Shown here one piece after another: positions 9,548 to 19,299 of a stretch of 64,000 bases of DNA. The position numbers and the translations under genes were made by a program. Source of the DNA: Apiosordaria backusii (Eukaryota > Ascomycota > Sordariomycetes > Sordariales > Lasiosphaeriaceae); contig JAUKTV010000021.1 of assembly GCA_030549205.1 (NCBI GenBank), positions 282,801 to 346,800 on the forward strand, in the 5' to 3' direction. The notes beneath the pieces are model-generated. The model was not told where the DNA came from, ran no database searches, and saw only the letters and a list, made by a program, of their open reading frames with translations. Position 1 is the stretch's first letter; each line of letters opens with the position of its first letter.

Positions 9548-11286
9548 ATGTCTTCGCAGCCTCAGCTCATGTCGCCGGACCCGGAGCCGCTGCGTCTTGC
9601 GGTACTCAGCTGGCTAGCCGCCGTCCCGTCGCCAAACATACCTACGCAGACGATTAAAGCGTCTTGCTTAACCTTGGGCGCAAAACCTGTCGCTTGCCGG
9701 TCCCCCGTATTCTCGTCGTCTCGCAAGCGACGCGCTTCTCAGACACCATCACCGACCGAGCCCATCTCGCCACCAGCAACTATCACAACCCCCACGACCA
9801 TCACGACTCCTGCTGACGCAGCCGAGCTCCTCTCTAAGATGGCAGACGCCCGCCAGTCGACAGCCCGCACGCCGTCTCCGAATAAGAAGCGGAAGACCGG
9901 CCGTGACGACCGTACGTTCTGGTCCCTCACTTGTCCTCAGCCATCAGCCGCTAACCCAACTCTCGGGGCGAAGCTCCCCGCCCCAGCTTGTCATACTCCG
10001 ATTCCGTATCGTCACTGTCGAGATCGAGCGGTAAGTCGTCGGGTCGTGGTAGCCCTACAAAGAAGGAGCGGAGTCTGAGGCAGACAACCGACTTCCCCGT
10101 GCGACGCATCATCCTGTCGGAACCGGGGAATTCCATCACCGACTTGCCTGACTCCGTCGTTCTGCTCATGCGGGACCTCAAGGCCATTGGCTCGGGTGAT
10201 GAGGGTGTCATCCCGGACATGTTCTACGTGAGTCCCTCCGATCAACGGCCGCTTCGGTCCTATACTAACCTTCGCGTCCTAGGAGACGATGTGTCGAGAG
10301 AACACGATCCTCAACCAGCCGAAGCGACACTGGTTTGTCAAAGAAGACGGAGCTGAAGATGAGGTCCGCTACCGCGACCGGCGGTTACGCTCGATTTGGA
10401 GCAGCAGCCTGGAATGCACGAGGAGGTCGGAGCACGAAGCCGGATGGAATGACTCCGTCCACGGGCCGCTCCTTGACGAAGCACTCTACGATATCTCGAT
10501 CATCGCCCGCAGGAACATGTGACTATCCCCTTCCTTCAGTCCAGCCAGCTCGACATGGAGACGATTGAGCTGACTCTCATGGCGGCAGTACTAGTACCAG
10601 GATCAGCTCTGCCTTCCGCGACACCGATCCGGAACTGGGCGAGACCAAGGTTGACTACGGCCTCTTCCTGCAAAGCACTCCCGACAGCAAGCTAGCCACC
10701 TTGAGCCGGAGTGTCCCTGTCGTCCACATAGATCTACCCGACGCGCCGCAGACACCGTTAGCCGTCAGCATCGAGACTAAGAGTCTCAGTGCACGGATAA
10801 CAGACGGTCCGACGCAGCTGGCCAACTGGGCGAGAGCGCACTTTCGACATATGGAGTTGGTTTGTCGACCTCCTGTTCTGGCGGCGACACCACTAGAAGG
10901 CCTGTCCATCCAGTCTCCCGATAATCCTACCCTACAACCCACGCTAGTAGCATCCACTATTCCTGTGCTGTCTAGTGATATTGGGCCTAGGCAGCTTCCG
11001 GTTCTTCCACTCATCTTTGTGCTAGGTAATCGCTGGAGCATCTCCTTCGCGCAGCGTGCCAACGGGCAGACTGTATGTACTTCCTCCTCCTTCTTCGTCC
11101 CGGCTTTCCCGCGGTCACTGACCTTACTCTGCACAGCTCATCTGGCAAGACGTGCCTCTCGGAGATACCAACACGCTCGAGGGGTGTTACTTCGTCTTGC
11201 ACTGCCTCCGGAGACTGGCGGCGTGGGCGGACATCGACATCAGGTCGTGGTGGGAAGATGCCTTGGCTGCGAAAATGGCGGAGTGA
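9548..11286 (+). CDS. PD-(D/E)XK nuclease-like domain protein (five exons)
   Basis: Predicted exons: 9548-9911, 9974-10227, 10283-10518, 10589-11072 and 11137-11286, giving 495 residues. Introns of 62, 55, 70 and 64 bp have GT...AG ends and branch-like CTAAC/CTGAC. Joining them restores one frame, including across 10519-10588 (GTGACT donor), which otherwise looks like two frameshifts. The N-terminus (MSSQPQLMSPDPEPLRLAVL) is followed by a Ser/Thr/Pro- and Lys/Arg-rich disordered region with SPTK and KKRK. The C-terminal half has the fungal PD-(D/E)XK-like domain: EAGWNDSVHGPLL, the acidic residue in VDYGLFL, the E-x-K in VSIETKSL about 45 residues later, QLANWARAHFRHME, WSISFAQ, and a Trp/Arg-rich tail. 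These are the expected metal-binding acidic and Lys positions. No stop interrupts it, so it is probably functional. The family is widespread in Pezizomycotina, often near repeats; its biological role is unknown. Confidence 0.85.
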
Positions 11287-12181
11287 TGATGCACTAGCTA
11301 ATGACTAATGACTTGGTGTTTACAGAATATATTAAGAGCGTTACTAGTTCGATAGCCAGTTCAGAGCCTTAACCATCTGGATCTCGATACGCAGGACACG
11401 AAAAGACTTCGCCTTTCGATCTGGCAAGAAAATGACACCAATACTGCCAAGTGACCTTGTAAACAACCTTCCCCTGTGTGTAGATCAATCAGCCTCGCCG
11501 AAGCGACCAAGCCGCGTCACGAAACCGAGCTTGAAAGTGCGTGAGGCCCTGTAGTCACTCGAAGACACGGTGTTGGAGATGTGGGCTTATCCCTTTCCTC
11601 CTATTGGCTGCAAGCCACACACGTGACCTAGATTAGGTAGTAGCCCGGATCTCAGCCCCTAATACCACAGACCATCACCTATTTCCAGTTGGGAGTTGCA
11701 GGCCCAACAGGTCATGAGCCCCCGCGCCGCCGCGCATTGATTGTGTCACTAAAAGAACTATTTCATTGCAATCAGCTCTTTGAGGGCTTCTTTTTGCACC
11801 TATTTTCGCCTCTTGCAGAGCAAGGCGCGCTCAGAAAGTCGACGTCGTGTCCAGAGCTCTGGAACGCGTCTTGGGCGGAAGTGCGTGACGCGTTTTTCGA
11901 CCCTCATCAACGATATCACCAGATTTCTCCTTTGGCCTCATTCTGAGCCAACTGAGCCAGGGAATCACTTCCTACCTTGAATTTGACTTCGGAAACGATC
12001 AATTCAGGTCTGGAAAGGTCCAGTTTCTTTCAATTGACTTCAGTTGAGCTCAACTATCGTCAACAATATACATTCTTCGACTGCTTTCGTCCCTTTTCTC
12101 AGCATATCAGTCTCTTCAGTACAGTTCAGTTCTGTTCAGTACTCTTCAACCTTACAAGCAATCATCCAACTCGCAGCCAAG
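11287..12181. other. Intergenic region and leader of the gag-like gene
   Basis: No recognised gene. Short open frames at 11689-11980 lack motifs. The last 150 bases before 12182 are rich in TTCAGT/CTTCA words and pyrimidines with TATACA near 12067, resembling a transcribed leader. Confidence 0.4.
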
Positions 12182-12466
12182 ATGGCAGGAGATGAGATGG
12201 ATTTCCCGAAGCTCAAGGAGCTCAAGGGGGAGAAGAACCTACAGGAGTGGAAGAAGCTTCTACTACTCCATCTCAGTTACCATGACCTCGACAAGTATAT
12301 CCTGGAGGACGTTGTAGCGACCCCAGCCAACAAGAAGGATCGAATCAAGGTCCTACTCTTCATTCAGTCATCTCTCTCTACTGACGTACAGGAACGCCTC
12401 ACGAATGGAGGCAGCAAGGCAGACGAGATGGATCCGAAGGTAGACATGTATTTTAGGAACCATTAG
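12182..12466 (+). pseudogene. Truncated copia gag-like (UBN2-type) polyprotein start
   Basis: From ATG 12182 a frame of 94 codons begins MAGDEMDFPKLKELKG and continues KNLQEWKKLLLLHLSYHDLDKYI, then RIKVLLFIQSSLS. Spacing and the 'L.G..N..EW...L...L...DL..YI' pattern match the N-terminal gag/UBN2 domain of fungal copia elements, which packages retrotransposon RNA. The frame ends at TAG 12464-12466 without zinc knuckle, protease, integrase or reverse transcriptase, and unrelated sequence follows. No LTR is seen at its 5' side. It may be a broken retrotransposon end or a domesticated gag fragment. Codon use is normal, with no RIP. Confidence 0.6.
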
Positions 12467-12774
12467 TCATATGTGCGAGGTTCAACAGCCTAGCCTCCTC
12501 ACAGGAAGAGCTCTATTGTCACACCAAGATATCCACAAGTCTGGAATTATAGCCATTGGTGCATCTGGGACACAGGTATAATATCTTTGAAAAGAGTATT
12601 GTATGGTCGCTTCAGACACCCCAAGGCCAGGCAGCAGAGATCCTTCCGGAAAATCGCGCTAAGAAGCATGTCGGAAGGAGTAGCTTCTATATTGAGGCTT
12701 GAGGGTTTGCTTCAGCTTAGCTTTCACTGGCGCGATTTGGGAGCTGTGTTAATATTTCGTTAGGCAGGAGAAGA

Positions 12775-12885
12775 AACATCGCCTCTTATCGATCGAGCCC
12801 GAGATGCTAGTCGATTTATCCTGTATCACAAGTGGGTAATCGAGAATAGCCCTCTTCAAGTATACGCTTCAGCACTTGTATGGGG
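12775..12885 (+). pseudogene. NACHT-WD40 protein fragment (linker before the WD repeats)
   Basis: A plus-strand frame reads DASRFILYHKWVIENSP followed by LQVYASALVW. This corresponds to the conserved stretch between the NACHT NTPase and the WD40 propeller in fungal NWD-type STAND proteins (the 'RF...I...PLQVY.SALVFSP' motif). Only about 37 codons are present; the frame then changes into F-box-like sequence. Recognition rests on this one motif. Confidence 0.5.
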
Positions 12886-12889
12886 GGCA

Positions 12890-13480
12890 GCGGCCCAGAC
12901 ACGGCAGATAGGTCTGCGCCTCACCAACACCATAGAAACCCTCGACAGTATCGAATTTGTTGAGAGAGCCATTCGTGCCATTATTTTGGCCATCATCACA
13001 AGCAATATTACCCTATACGAATTTGAGATAGCAGCCGGGATGTTCGAAGAAGCGACTATCAGTCCAGACATGCTGGTCTTTCCTAGGCCCATCGTGCGAT
13101 ACATTCAAAGCCATCCCATTAGCCTCACTAGTCTCAGCTTGTTGGTTCACCCTTGCAGTAGGATGGGCCGGAACGACGAGTAGGTGAGCGATCTCTTCGG
13201 TTTTATCGCACTCTTTCCGGAACTTCAACGCCTGTCGATTGGATTTGACCCTCGCGACGAGCATGAACAATTTCCTACCATCTCGCAGATGATACGGTTG
13301 CAGGGTTTACGATTTCTGAGCATCGATGCGGTACAATGTACCGAGGGCAAACTACTTTCGCTTTTACTTAGTCACAGAGATAGCGGCCTGACCGGCGGTT
13401 GACCTGCCGGAAACGGACTTCTATTGAGGACTTGGTTCTTTGTTATATCGTCTATGAGTAGAGGTGACTTTTCCACCTCG
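12890..13480 (+). pseudogene. F-box/LRR-like protein fragment
   Basis: One frame runs from about 12890 (QIGLRLTNTIETLDSIEF) through ISPDMLVFPRPIVRYIQSHP, ISLTSLSLLVHPCSRMG, a TAG at about 13181 where Trp is expected, then FIALFPELQRLSIGF, MIRLQGLRFLSIDAVQC and LLSLLLSHRDS, with IEDLVLCYIVYE further on. Regular Leu spacing and the 'LTSL.L.V.P....W..DLL.FI.LFPEL..L.L.F' layout resemble the leucine-rich part of fungal F-box-like proteins, which act as substrate receptors for ubiquitin ligases. There is no F-box N-terminus, and the end fades out by about 13480. A fragment, not a working gene. Confidence 0.5.
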
Positions 13481-13984
13481 AACAGGAATATGAGACCTCA
13501 AGAGCAGGATAAACCTGAGAAGGGAGATCACCTAGAACCAATCAACCTACAGTCCTCCACTACTTCTTGATCCTTCCATCTTGCAATATCTGACAGTATC
13601 ACACCTATAGAGACCCTAGCGGCTACTATAAGAAGTAGCTGGATTTTATGATTATATGGGGGTAGTTGTAACTCTTTCTAAATTTGGAACCACAAATGTA
13701 CTGCCTTCGCTTTTAAGCTACCTAATCTAATCGCTTTTCGTCTACCGGTATCTCTTCTGCAGTGTACTCTATTTCCAACTACTTATTGCTTCTAAAAATA
13801 TCTTACGGATAATAATGTGTAAAACTAAGCGCTTACTGTTATGTAATATAGCGATATCTCTAGGCGTCGAGATATAGCGCGAGTGTGCTCTGAGGAGTGA
13901 CTCTGTAAGGGCGGCCGTACCGCTTTACCCTTTGTACCAATAATATGAATAGCTTCGAGATCACCAGTGTCCTAAACCATTTAG
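13481..13984. other. No gene recognised
   Basis: Partly AT-rich sequence with no frame longer than a few dozen codons and no repeat seen elsewhere in the window. Confidence 0.4.
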
Positions 13985-14271
13985 AATTTGTTCGCGAAGA
14001 AGGTTGAGTTTCAACTGGCCGACGAGGACGTGGCTCGCCAGCTCTTATCTGGTCGGTTTGATGATGGGGTCATAGCTAACCGCATCTGTGACTGCAGGTC
14101 CTCTGGTACGACTGTCCGTTCGGCCACACACGCGACGTGCTGGGCATCTACAAGATTGTGTACGGAGTGCAGAAGTTGGTAGCCTTCTCGAAGGATGTGT
14201 TCTGGCTGTGGTACAAGGATGCTGTTCTCGGGCCGACGGCCGGGAAGATAGGCGAAGGCCCTCTGGCATAG
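13985..14271 (+). pseudogene. Unrecognised gene fragment
   Basis: Two plus-strand pieces look coding. The first reads FAKKVEFQLADEDVARQLLS; the second, in another frame from about 14096 to the TAG at 14269, reads WYDCPFGHTRDVLGIYK and LVAFSKDVFWLWYKDAVLG. Between them lies CTAAC...CTGCAG, which could be an intron branch site and acceptor, although no convincing donor joins the frames. The second piece is aromatic-rich and compositionally like real protein. I cannot name the family. It sits directly inside arm B of the inverted repeat and is probably the 3' end of a broken gene. Confidence 0.35.
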
Positions 14272-14540
14272 GTGTGTTGATGTGAATTTCGCAACGGGAA
14301 TGACTTTGTATTATAATCCACTTACACAATAACGTTCCTGTCCAGTCCACAGCCTCGATATCTGAGTTTGCTAGTCAATGTACTACAAGAGGCTTTCCTT
14401 GTCTTGACGTGCTTCTTACGGGACCTTAACCTAATTGTACGCTTCCCAGAGCAGCACTAGACTTAAGTTGTCCCTCCAGAAACCATTATAAGACGGTTTC
14501 GCCCTGAGAAAGTTTGTCTAAAAATTGTACCTTCCTGCTG

Positions 14541-15203
14541 TAATTAACCAGCTTTAGATAGAAAACTTTAAATATACTAACTACTTATCTTAGAACAGTT
14601 TCTACAGAACAGACAGATATAACTTCGTTGCTTATACTATATAATTCTTCTTTAGTTTCTACCATAACTATATACTGCCAGCCAATCTAACTGAAAGATA
14701 ACCTAAAAGGTCATTTATTATAAGGTATTTATAATAAGCCTTCTTATATTTACCTTTTTAAAAACGTCTGTTTTATTTAAAGTAGTAAAAAGTCTAAAGA
14801 AGAGAAGAAAGCTAATAATAAATATGTTAGCTATATCTAACTTCTACTATATTAAGCTATATCTTTTATTAATATAGATCTACTATATTAGGCTATACCT
14901 TTTATTAGTATACATTAACTAGGTTTCTATTGTCCTGTATTTTCAAATATTACTACTTTAACTATCTTTAAAGATATAAATAAGCCTTTATTTAAAATTC
15001 TATTAAAGCTATTTTTAAACCCTAAAATTTAAAGTAAGGAGAACTGATTTTTAGCCTTTAATAGTAGTCTAAATAACCTAAGCTTTAAAAGCCGAAAGAT
15101 AGACCAAGCTCTATCCTTAAGTAAATTTAATAGCATTGAAGATTTACTTCTGTATTACCTTTGCTAGCGCTTGTAAAAGGTCAAGGTAAGCAACATAGTA
15201 CAG
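14541..15203 (-). repeat. Arm B of the ~0.67 kb inverted repeat pair
   Basis: This is the reverse complement of 7292-7973 over its whole length (see arm A). Arm B keeps some C and G where arm A has T and A (for example CTAGCGCTTG at about 15160 against the complement of TAAGTGTTAAT), so both come from a less mutated ancestor and were RIPed independently. The flanks show no obvious shared target duplication. Confidence 0.75.
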
Positions 15204-15652
15204 TTGACTTTTAATACCCTTGGCTTTCTCAATCCATTTCGTGAAGATGGATGCCAGGAAGTGGGTGAAGCGAGGCCTATCTAGTGCCTTAATACTTGTT
15301 TATACGGTTACTGTGACTATAGGAATCTTAGCGCTGAGCAAGGACAGTAACAAAAACGCAGGGGTACTTACTTTACATGTAAGCACTGATATGAGAGGTC
15401 CCGGAGCAAGAACTAACAGCGATCATCAAGTTTAACTTTACGTGGCTCTTGGGGAGATGGCCGGTCTCACGCATCTCTCTTTCCTCCAGGTTCTAACGCT
15501 TGTTCAAATAGACGTATAGGATAACCACCAGCAATCCCAACAACAACACTTACCCTTACCATCACCACAATCACCTCACCTCACCAACCTTCCTGACCTG
15601 ACTCCAACCTCTACTTCACCTCCACCTCACCTCCACCTCACCTCCACCACCA
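15204..15652. other. No firm gene; short ORF with possible membrane segment
   Basis: An ATG at 15247 opens 62 codons ending at 15435 with a hydrophobic stretch (ALILVYTVTVTIGILAL) preceded by Lys/Arg. It is too short and motif-free to call. The second half (15530-15650) is a C/A-rich, CACCT-rich low-complexity tract like a fungal promoter/leader. Confidence 0.3.
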
Positions 15653-15900
15653 CCAGGACCCCACGGTCTTGTCCAGGATGGACCAGCTTTGGCCGTGGAG
15701 ATCTCTCCGGCTTACACTACACTCCTCTCCCCTCCCACCAGCTCGGAACCCCAGCCCACTACCGCGCGCAAGCGCACCGCTGACGACGAAGAGGCTTCGG
15801 CCACCCACCAGCACAAGCGTGCTCATCTCGACGAGGACAAGGTTCGCCGGGCGGCCATCAAGACCGAGCTCGGCCAACGACGAGAACACCGTTCACCGCC
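15653..15900 (+). pseudogene. Unrecognised N-terminal exon-like fragment
   Basis: A frame beginning at a CACCAG that could be a splice acceptor reads GPHGLVQDGPALAVEISPAY, then PPTSSEPQPTTARKRTADDE and HLDEDKVRRAAIKTEL. The Ser/Thr/Pro-rich stretch plus RKR basic cluster suggests a disordered region of a nuclear protein. It runs into Pro-rich low complexity after 15890, with no recognised domain. No ATG is certain. It may be the start of a disrupted gene. Confidence 0.25.
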
Positions 15901-16364
15901 TGCACCGCATCCACCACCTCCACCAGCACCACCGACGACCGTTTCGCTGGTGTTCCGGCCCGGCCCTGCATTTATGTTGCGCGCGCACACACTTAGTTGT
16001 CATCAATACTTATTTCAGCGAGAGAACATTGGCATGTGTGTCTGCGAGGTTTTGAACCGCGCTGGGCGACGACACAACCGCCGCGGTCATAAGCCGGCGG
16101 AAGCTGCAGGCCACCTCGCCTTCCAGTCACTCTCGCCGCCTTTCCAGCGTGGGAAGTACCGTAGGACACACGATGGTCGGAGCTACGGAGTGTCTCTAGG
16201 CATGAGCTATGATGATTGCGCATATTGGAGCGATGTTGTAGTCAGATGGTGCTTGGAAGAGAGAGCGTCTATTGCCAATATTACGATTTCTCAGATCTTA
16301 TACTGAAACGAACTCGTCCTAAACCCTCGCCATTCGGCCAGCACACTCGCCAATGCCACTATGG

Positions 16365-17060
16365 CTACCATCCAGCCGTGTTAGGGTCATTTCTAAAAGC
16401 TATCTCAGGCCAAATGTCGGCGGTCGAACTGTCCTTCGTCGAGGTAGCTATGGGGTTATTGGTATTCCTCTCGTCCAATATAGCACGACGTAATGATCCC
16501 GGCAACTCGTGTTCTACCATCTTGCGCCGCGTTGCTTTGGGTCCAGCGATCGTCATAGCATCGACAGACTGATCGGACGCGATATTAGGCGCTGCGTCCG
16601 ACGTGGGTTGTTGTCTTAAAGGCTGCGAGGCTCCTGGACGGTCCATAAGGGTGAGGCTAAGTTACGATTGACGTGAAGCAAGCCGTGCCGATGAAGGGAC
16701 CTCGATACGCTTAAAGGTGATTTTATCCCCCTTTTTCCCCCCGTCCTCCTCGTCTCCCCGCTCCAAACCAGTGTCACTTCCGACTTCCTCGTCTTCCCAC
16801 TCCGAATCAGTGTCGCTTTTGACTCCCTTGTCTTCCCACTCCGAATCGACTACTTCCTCGTCGCTGCTCGCAGGAGCTCGGTTGGTGTACTTTGCGTCAC
16901 CGCCGTCCTCCATGCTTTCCTCCGAGCCTTTCAAACCCGGTATGTGGTACTATTCGACCTGAACGGCTTGTCTCAAGACGTCGGACCGTCACTCGTGCAT
17001 GTGAAGGAGGTGATTAGCGTGAAACCTTGATAACAAGATGTTGCCAGGTAAGAAATGAAC
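16365..17060 (-). pseudogene. DUF3295-like C-terminal region, decayed
   Basis: On the minus strand one frame runs from about 17060 to a stop at 16365. It reads FHANHLLHMHE, stop, SDVLRQAVQVE, stop, YHIPGLKGSEES, then an acidic repeat (DSEWEDKG, DSEWEDEE), ITFKRIEVPSSARLASRQS, a TAA at 16662-16664, MDRPGASQPL, and TRRKMVEHELPGSLRRAIL. The acidic 'DDxWED', the 'F.R.......L.SR.SL' element and the 'TRRKM...EL..SLR..L..ER' box in that order are those of fungal DUF3295 proteins, which are linked to GATA-type nitrogen regulators. The three internal stops fit Trp or Gln codons. The upstream His-rich part is not explained by DUF3295 and may be another sequence. Confidence 0.45.
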
Positions 17061-18373
17061 AGAGATCTTATCAGTGGTTCTCTGACAGCAGACGGCTCTA
17101 GACCCGGGGAAGAAAGAGCGGAGGTGCTGAGCTATGAATGGTCTGTGGACGTCAGGGAGGCAACACCAACTGCAACAGCTTCAACCACCCCGAGCAAGAG
17201 AGGAGGCACTGACAGGGATTACAGCATGACTCTCCCTTTTTGGGGTCACTGAAGATGCTACGCCATCGAGCTGCTAAGCTACCGAGACAGGAAAAGGAGT
17301 TGGCTACAAGAAGTCCCAACGGTACCTCTAACTTCAAGCTGCAGCTCTAATAACACAGAAGCAACCCCAAGACCACTGGTGCTTGACGATAAGTTGCCGC
17401 CAACCCTACCGTCCCCCCACGCAAGGCCCAACAACACGGCAGGGACTGCGTCGGATGGGGGCAGAACAGGACGCTAGCCGTGCTAGGTCCTCACCCCGTA
17501 CATATACACGAGTTAGAAGCGTCCTCGATCTCGCGCCAGGACTGTGGTTGACGCGCCTAGCTCTTGACGTGTCTTGGGCCCTTGCTTACTACTCTGCGCT
17601 CCCAGCTCTCAGCTATCTTGTATGACTCCAGAAGGAATACGACAAGTTCCGGGCCTCCCCTCGTTCCAACGCGAACACAGACGACATGTGCCACCGGTCC
17701 AACGCACTCGCCGTAGCTAACGCCCCCACCACAACAGTCCCAATGGGAGGCGTTCTCGGTCCCCCTCAAATCCAAGCCCGTGGCAAGCGACTACCGCCCA
17801 CGTACCGATAAGCACTTAGCAAGGCTTTCGACACTTGAAACCGGCTCGTTATAAGGTAAGTACGGGGATGCCACTACCCGTATCCATATTCGAGTTGCGA
17901 GCAAAAGTAAAAGCCGTTCACACTACGGTTTGGAGCGGACTGAGATACGGCGCTACCTGAGGCCCAGGTGACCACGATGCCTGTCAGATCCCGAAGTGAC
18001 CAGGTACTTAGTCCACTGCACAGTAGGTATCTTAGCTAAGATATTTACCCCGGACACGGGGTACTTCTCAGAAGGAGGGTGGCGTCCTCAACCGCTACCT
18101 CGTAGACATGGGCCACGGCCCCTGTATCCTAGCAACCTGAAAACCTGTCAGGTATCTGTAGAGACCACTAGTTCTACGTGTACCGGCGAGGGAAGTCGCT
18201 CTCCTACAGAAAAAGATCGGTACATGCAGCCACCCAGGGGCAGTTAACTGTACAGAAATCAGGTGCTAAATCCGGGGAAAATACTGCACAGTACCCACCA
18301 CAGTACAGTACGAGTACATCTTGGTCTGCAGTGAATTGCACTTCGATCGGCGCTGCATGATTGGTCATGCATC
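17061..18373. other. Normal-composition region without recognised gene
   Basis: Open frames of 60-83 codons (17055-17625, 17996-18360, both strands) lack motifs. Short repeats of CAGTAC/GTACAG occur at 18180-18310. The region ends at the terminal inverted repeat of the large element at 18374. Confidence 0.4.
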
Positions 18374-19299
18374 AGTACCTTAGCGGGAGTGTATGGTCTT
18401 CTGCAAGCCTTGCAGTCTGATTTTCAAGCTATAAGGCTTGCTCCGTTTTTAGGCCTTTGATAGACTGTAAGCTTTGCAGGGAGTAAAAACTTACAAACTT
18501 ACAGACTTACAAGCCTTATAGGTAGTAAAAACTTATAGACTTATAGACTTGCAGTCGGGGTCTGGCCTTATAGGAATTCGCGCTTTACTTATATTTATAT
18601 ATATATATTTATTTATTTAGACTGAACTTACGTTAAACGTTAATTAAGTACTATGCACTATACATACTTTTATTTATATACAATTAAGCCTATTATATTA
18701 TAGTTAAGACTACTTATTACTTATAACCAAGTCCTTTATAATTCCTTCTATAAAATAATACCCTAAATTCCTAAATTCTAACTAAACCCCTTTTAAAATA
18801 TACTAAGTCCTATAATATACAGTAGTAGTAATAGTAATGGTAGTAATAGGTAGTAGGCGCTATTTAAAAACCTATAAAGATATTGTTAGTCAATTGCGAC
18901 TATAAAAATGATAAGATAAAATGATAGACTTAATTAAAGGTACTGTACTTAATAGACGTATAGAAAATCCTATATAAAATGTTAGTAATGGCATATAATA
19001 AAGAAGAAAGGAGGTAATTTATAATGTATTGTAAAGGATAGGATATAGGTAGGTTTTAATAGTAAAATCTATAAACAGTTAGTAGTAATTTATAATATTT
19101 AAAGGAAAACACTTATAAAATGAAGAAAATAAATAATTAAGCGTTAAAATACTTATAAGAATAGACATTAATGATAGTTTAAGTAGGTAAAAAGGGTAGT
19201 AAAGACTTATAAAATATAATAAGGTAATATAATAGAATGTTAATGCTAATAACCTATTAAATAGTTAGTACTATTAAGTTTAAGACTTTTAAAATATTC

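Noticed and set aside
10500..10600. Double frameshift in the PD-(D/E)XK gene
   Set aside because: A 70 bp intron (10519-10588) with GT...AG and a CTGAC branch site joins the frames exactly, so no mutation is needed.
15530..15650. CACCT-rich tract as a minisatellite or CRISPR-like array
   Set aside because: Units are short, irregular and without spacers; a low-complexity leader explains it better.
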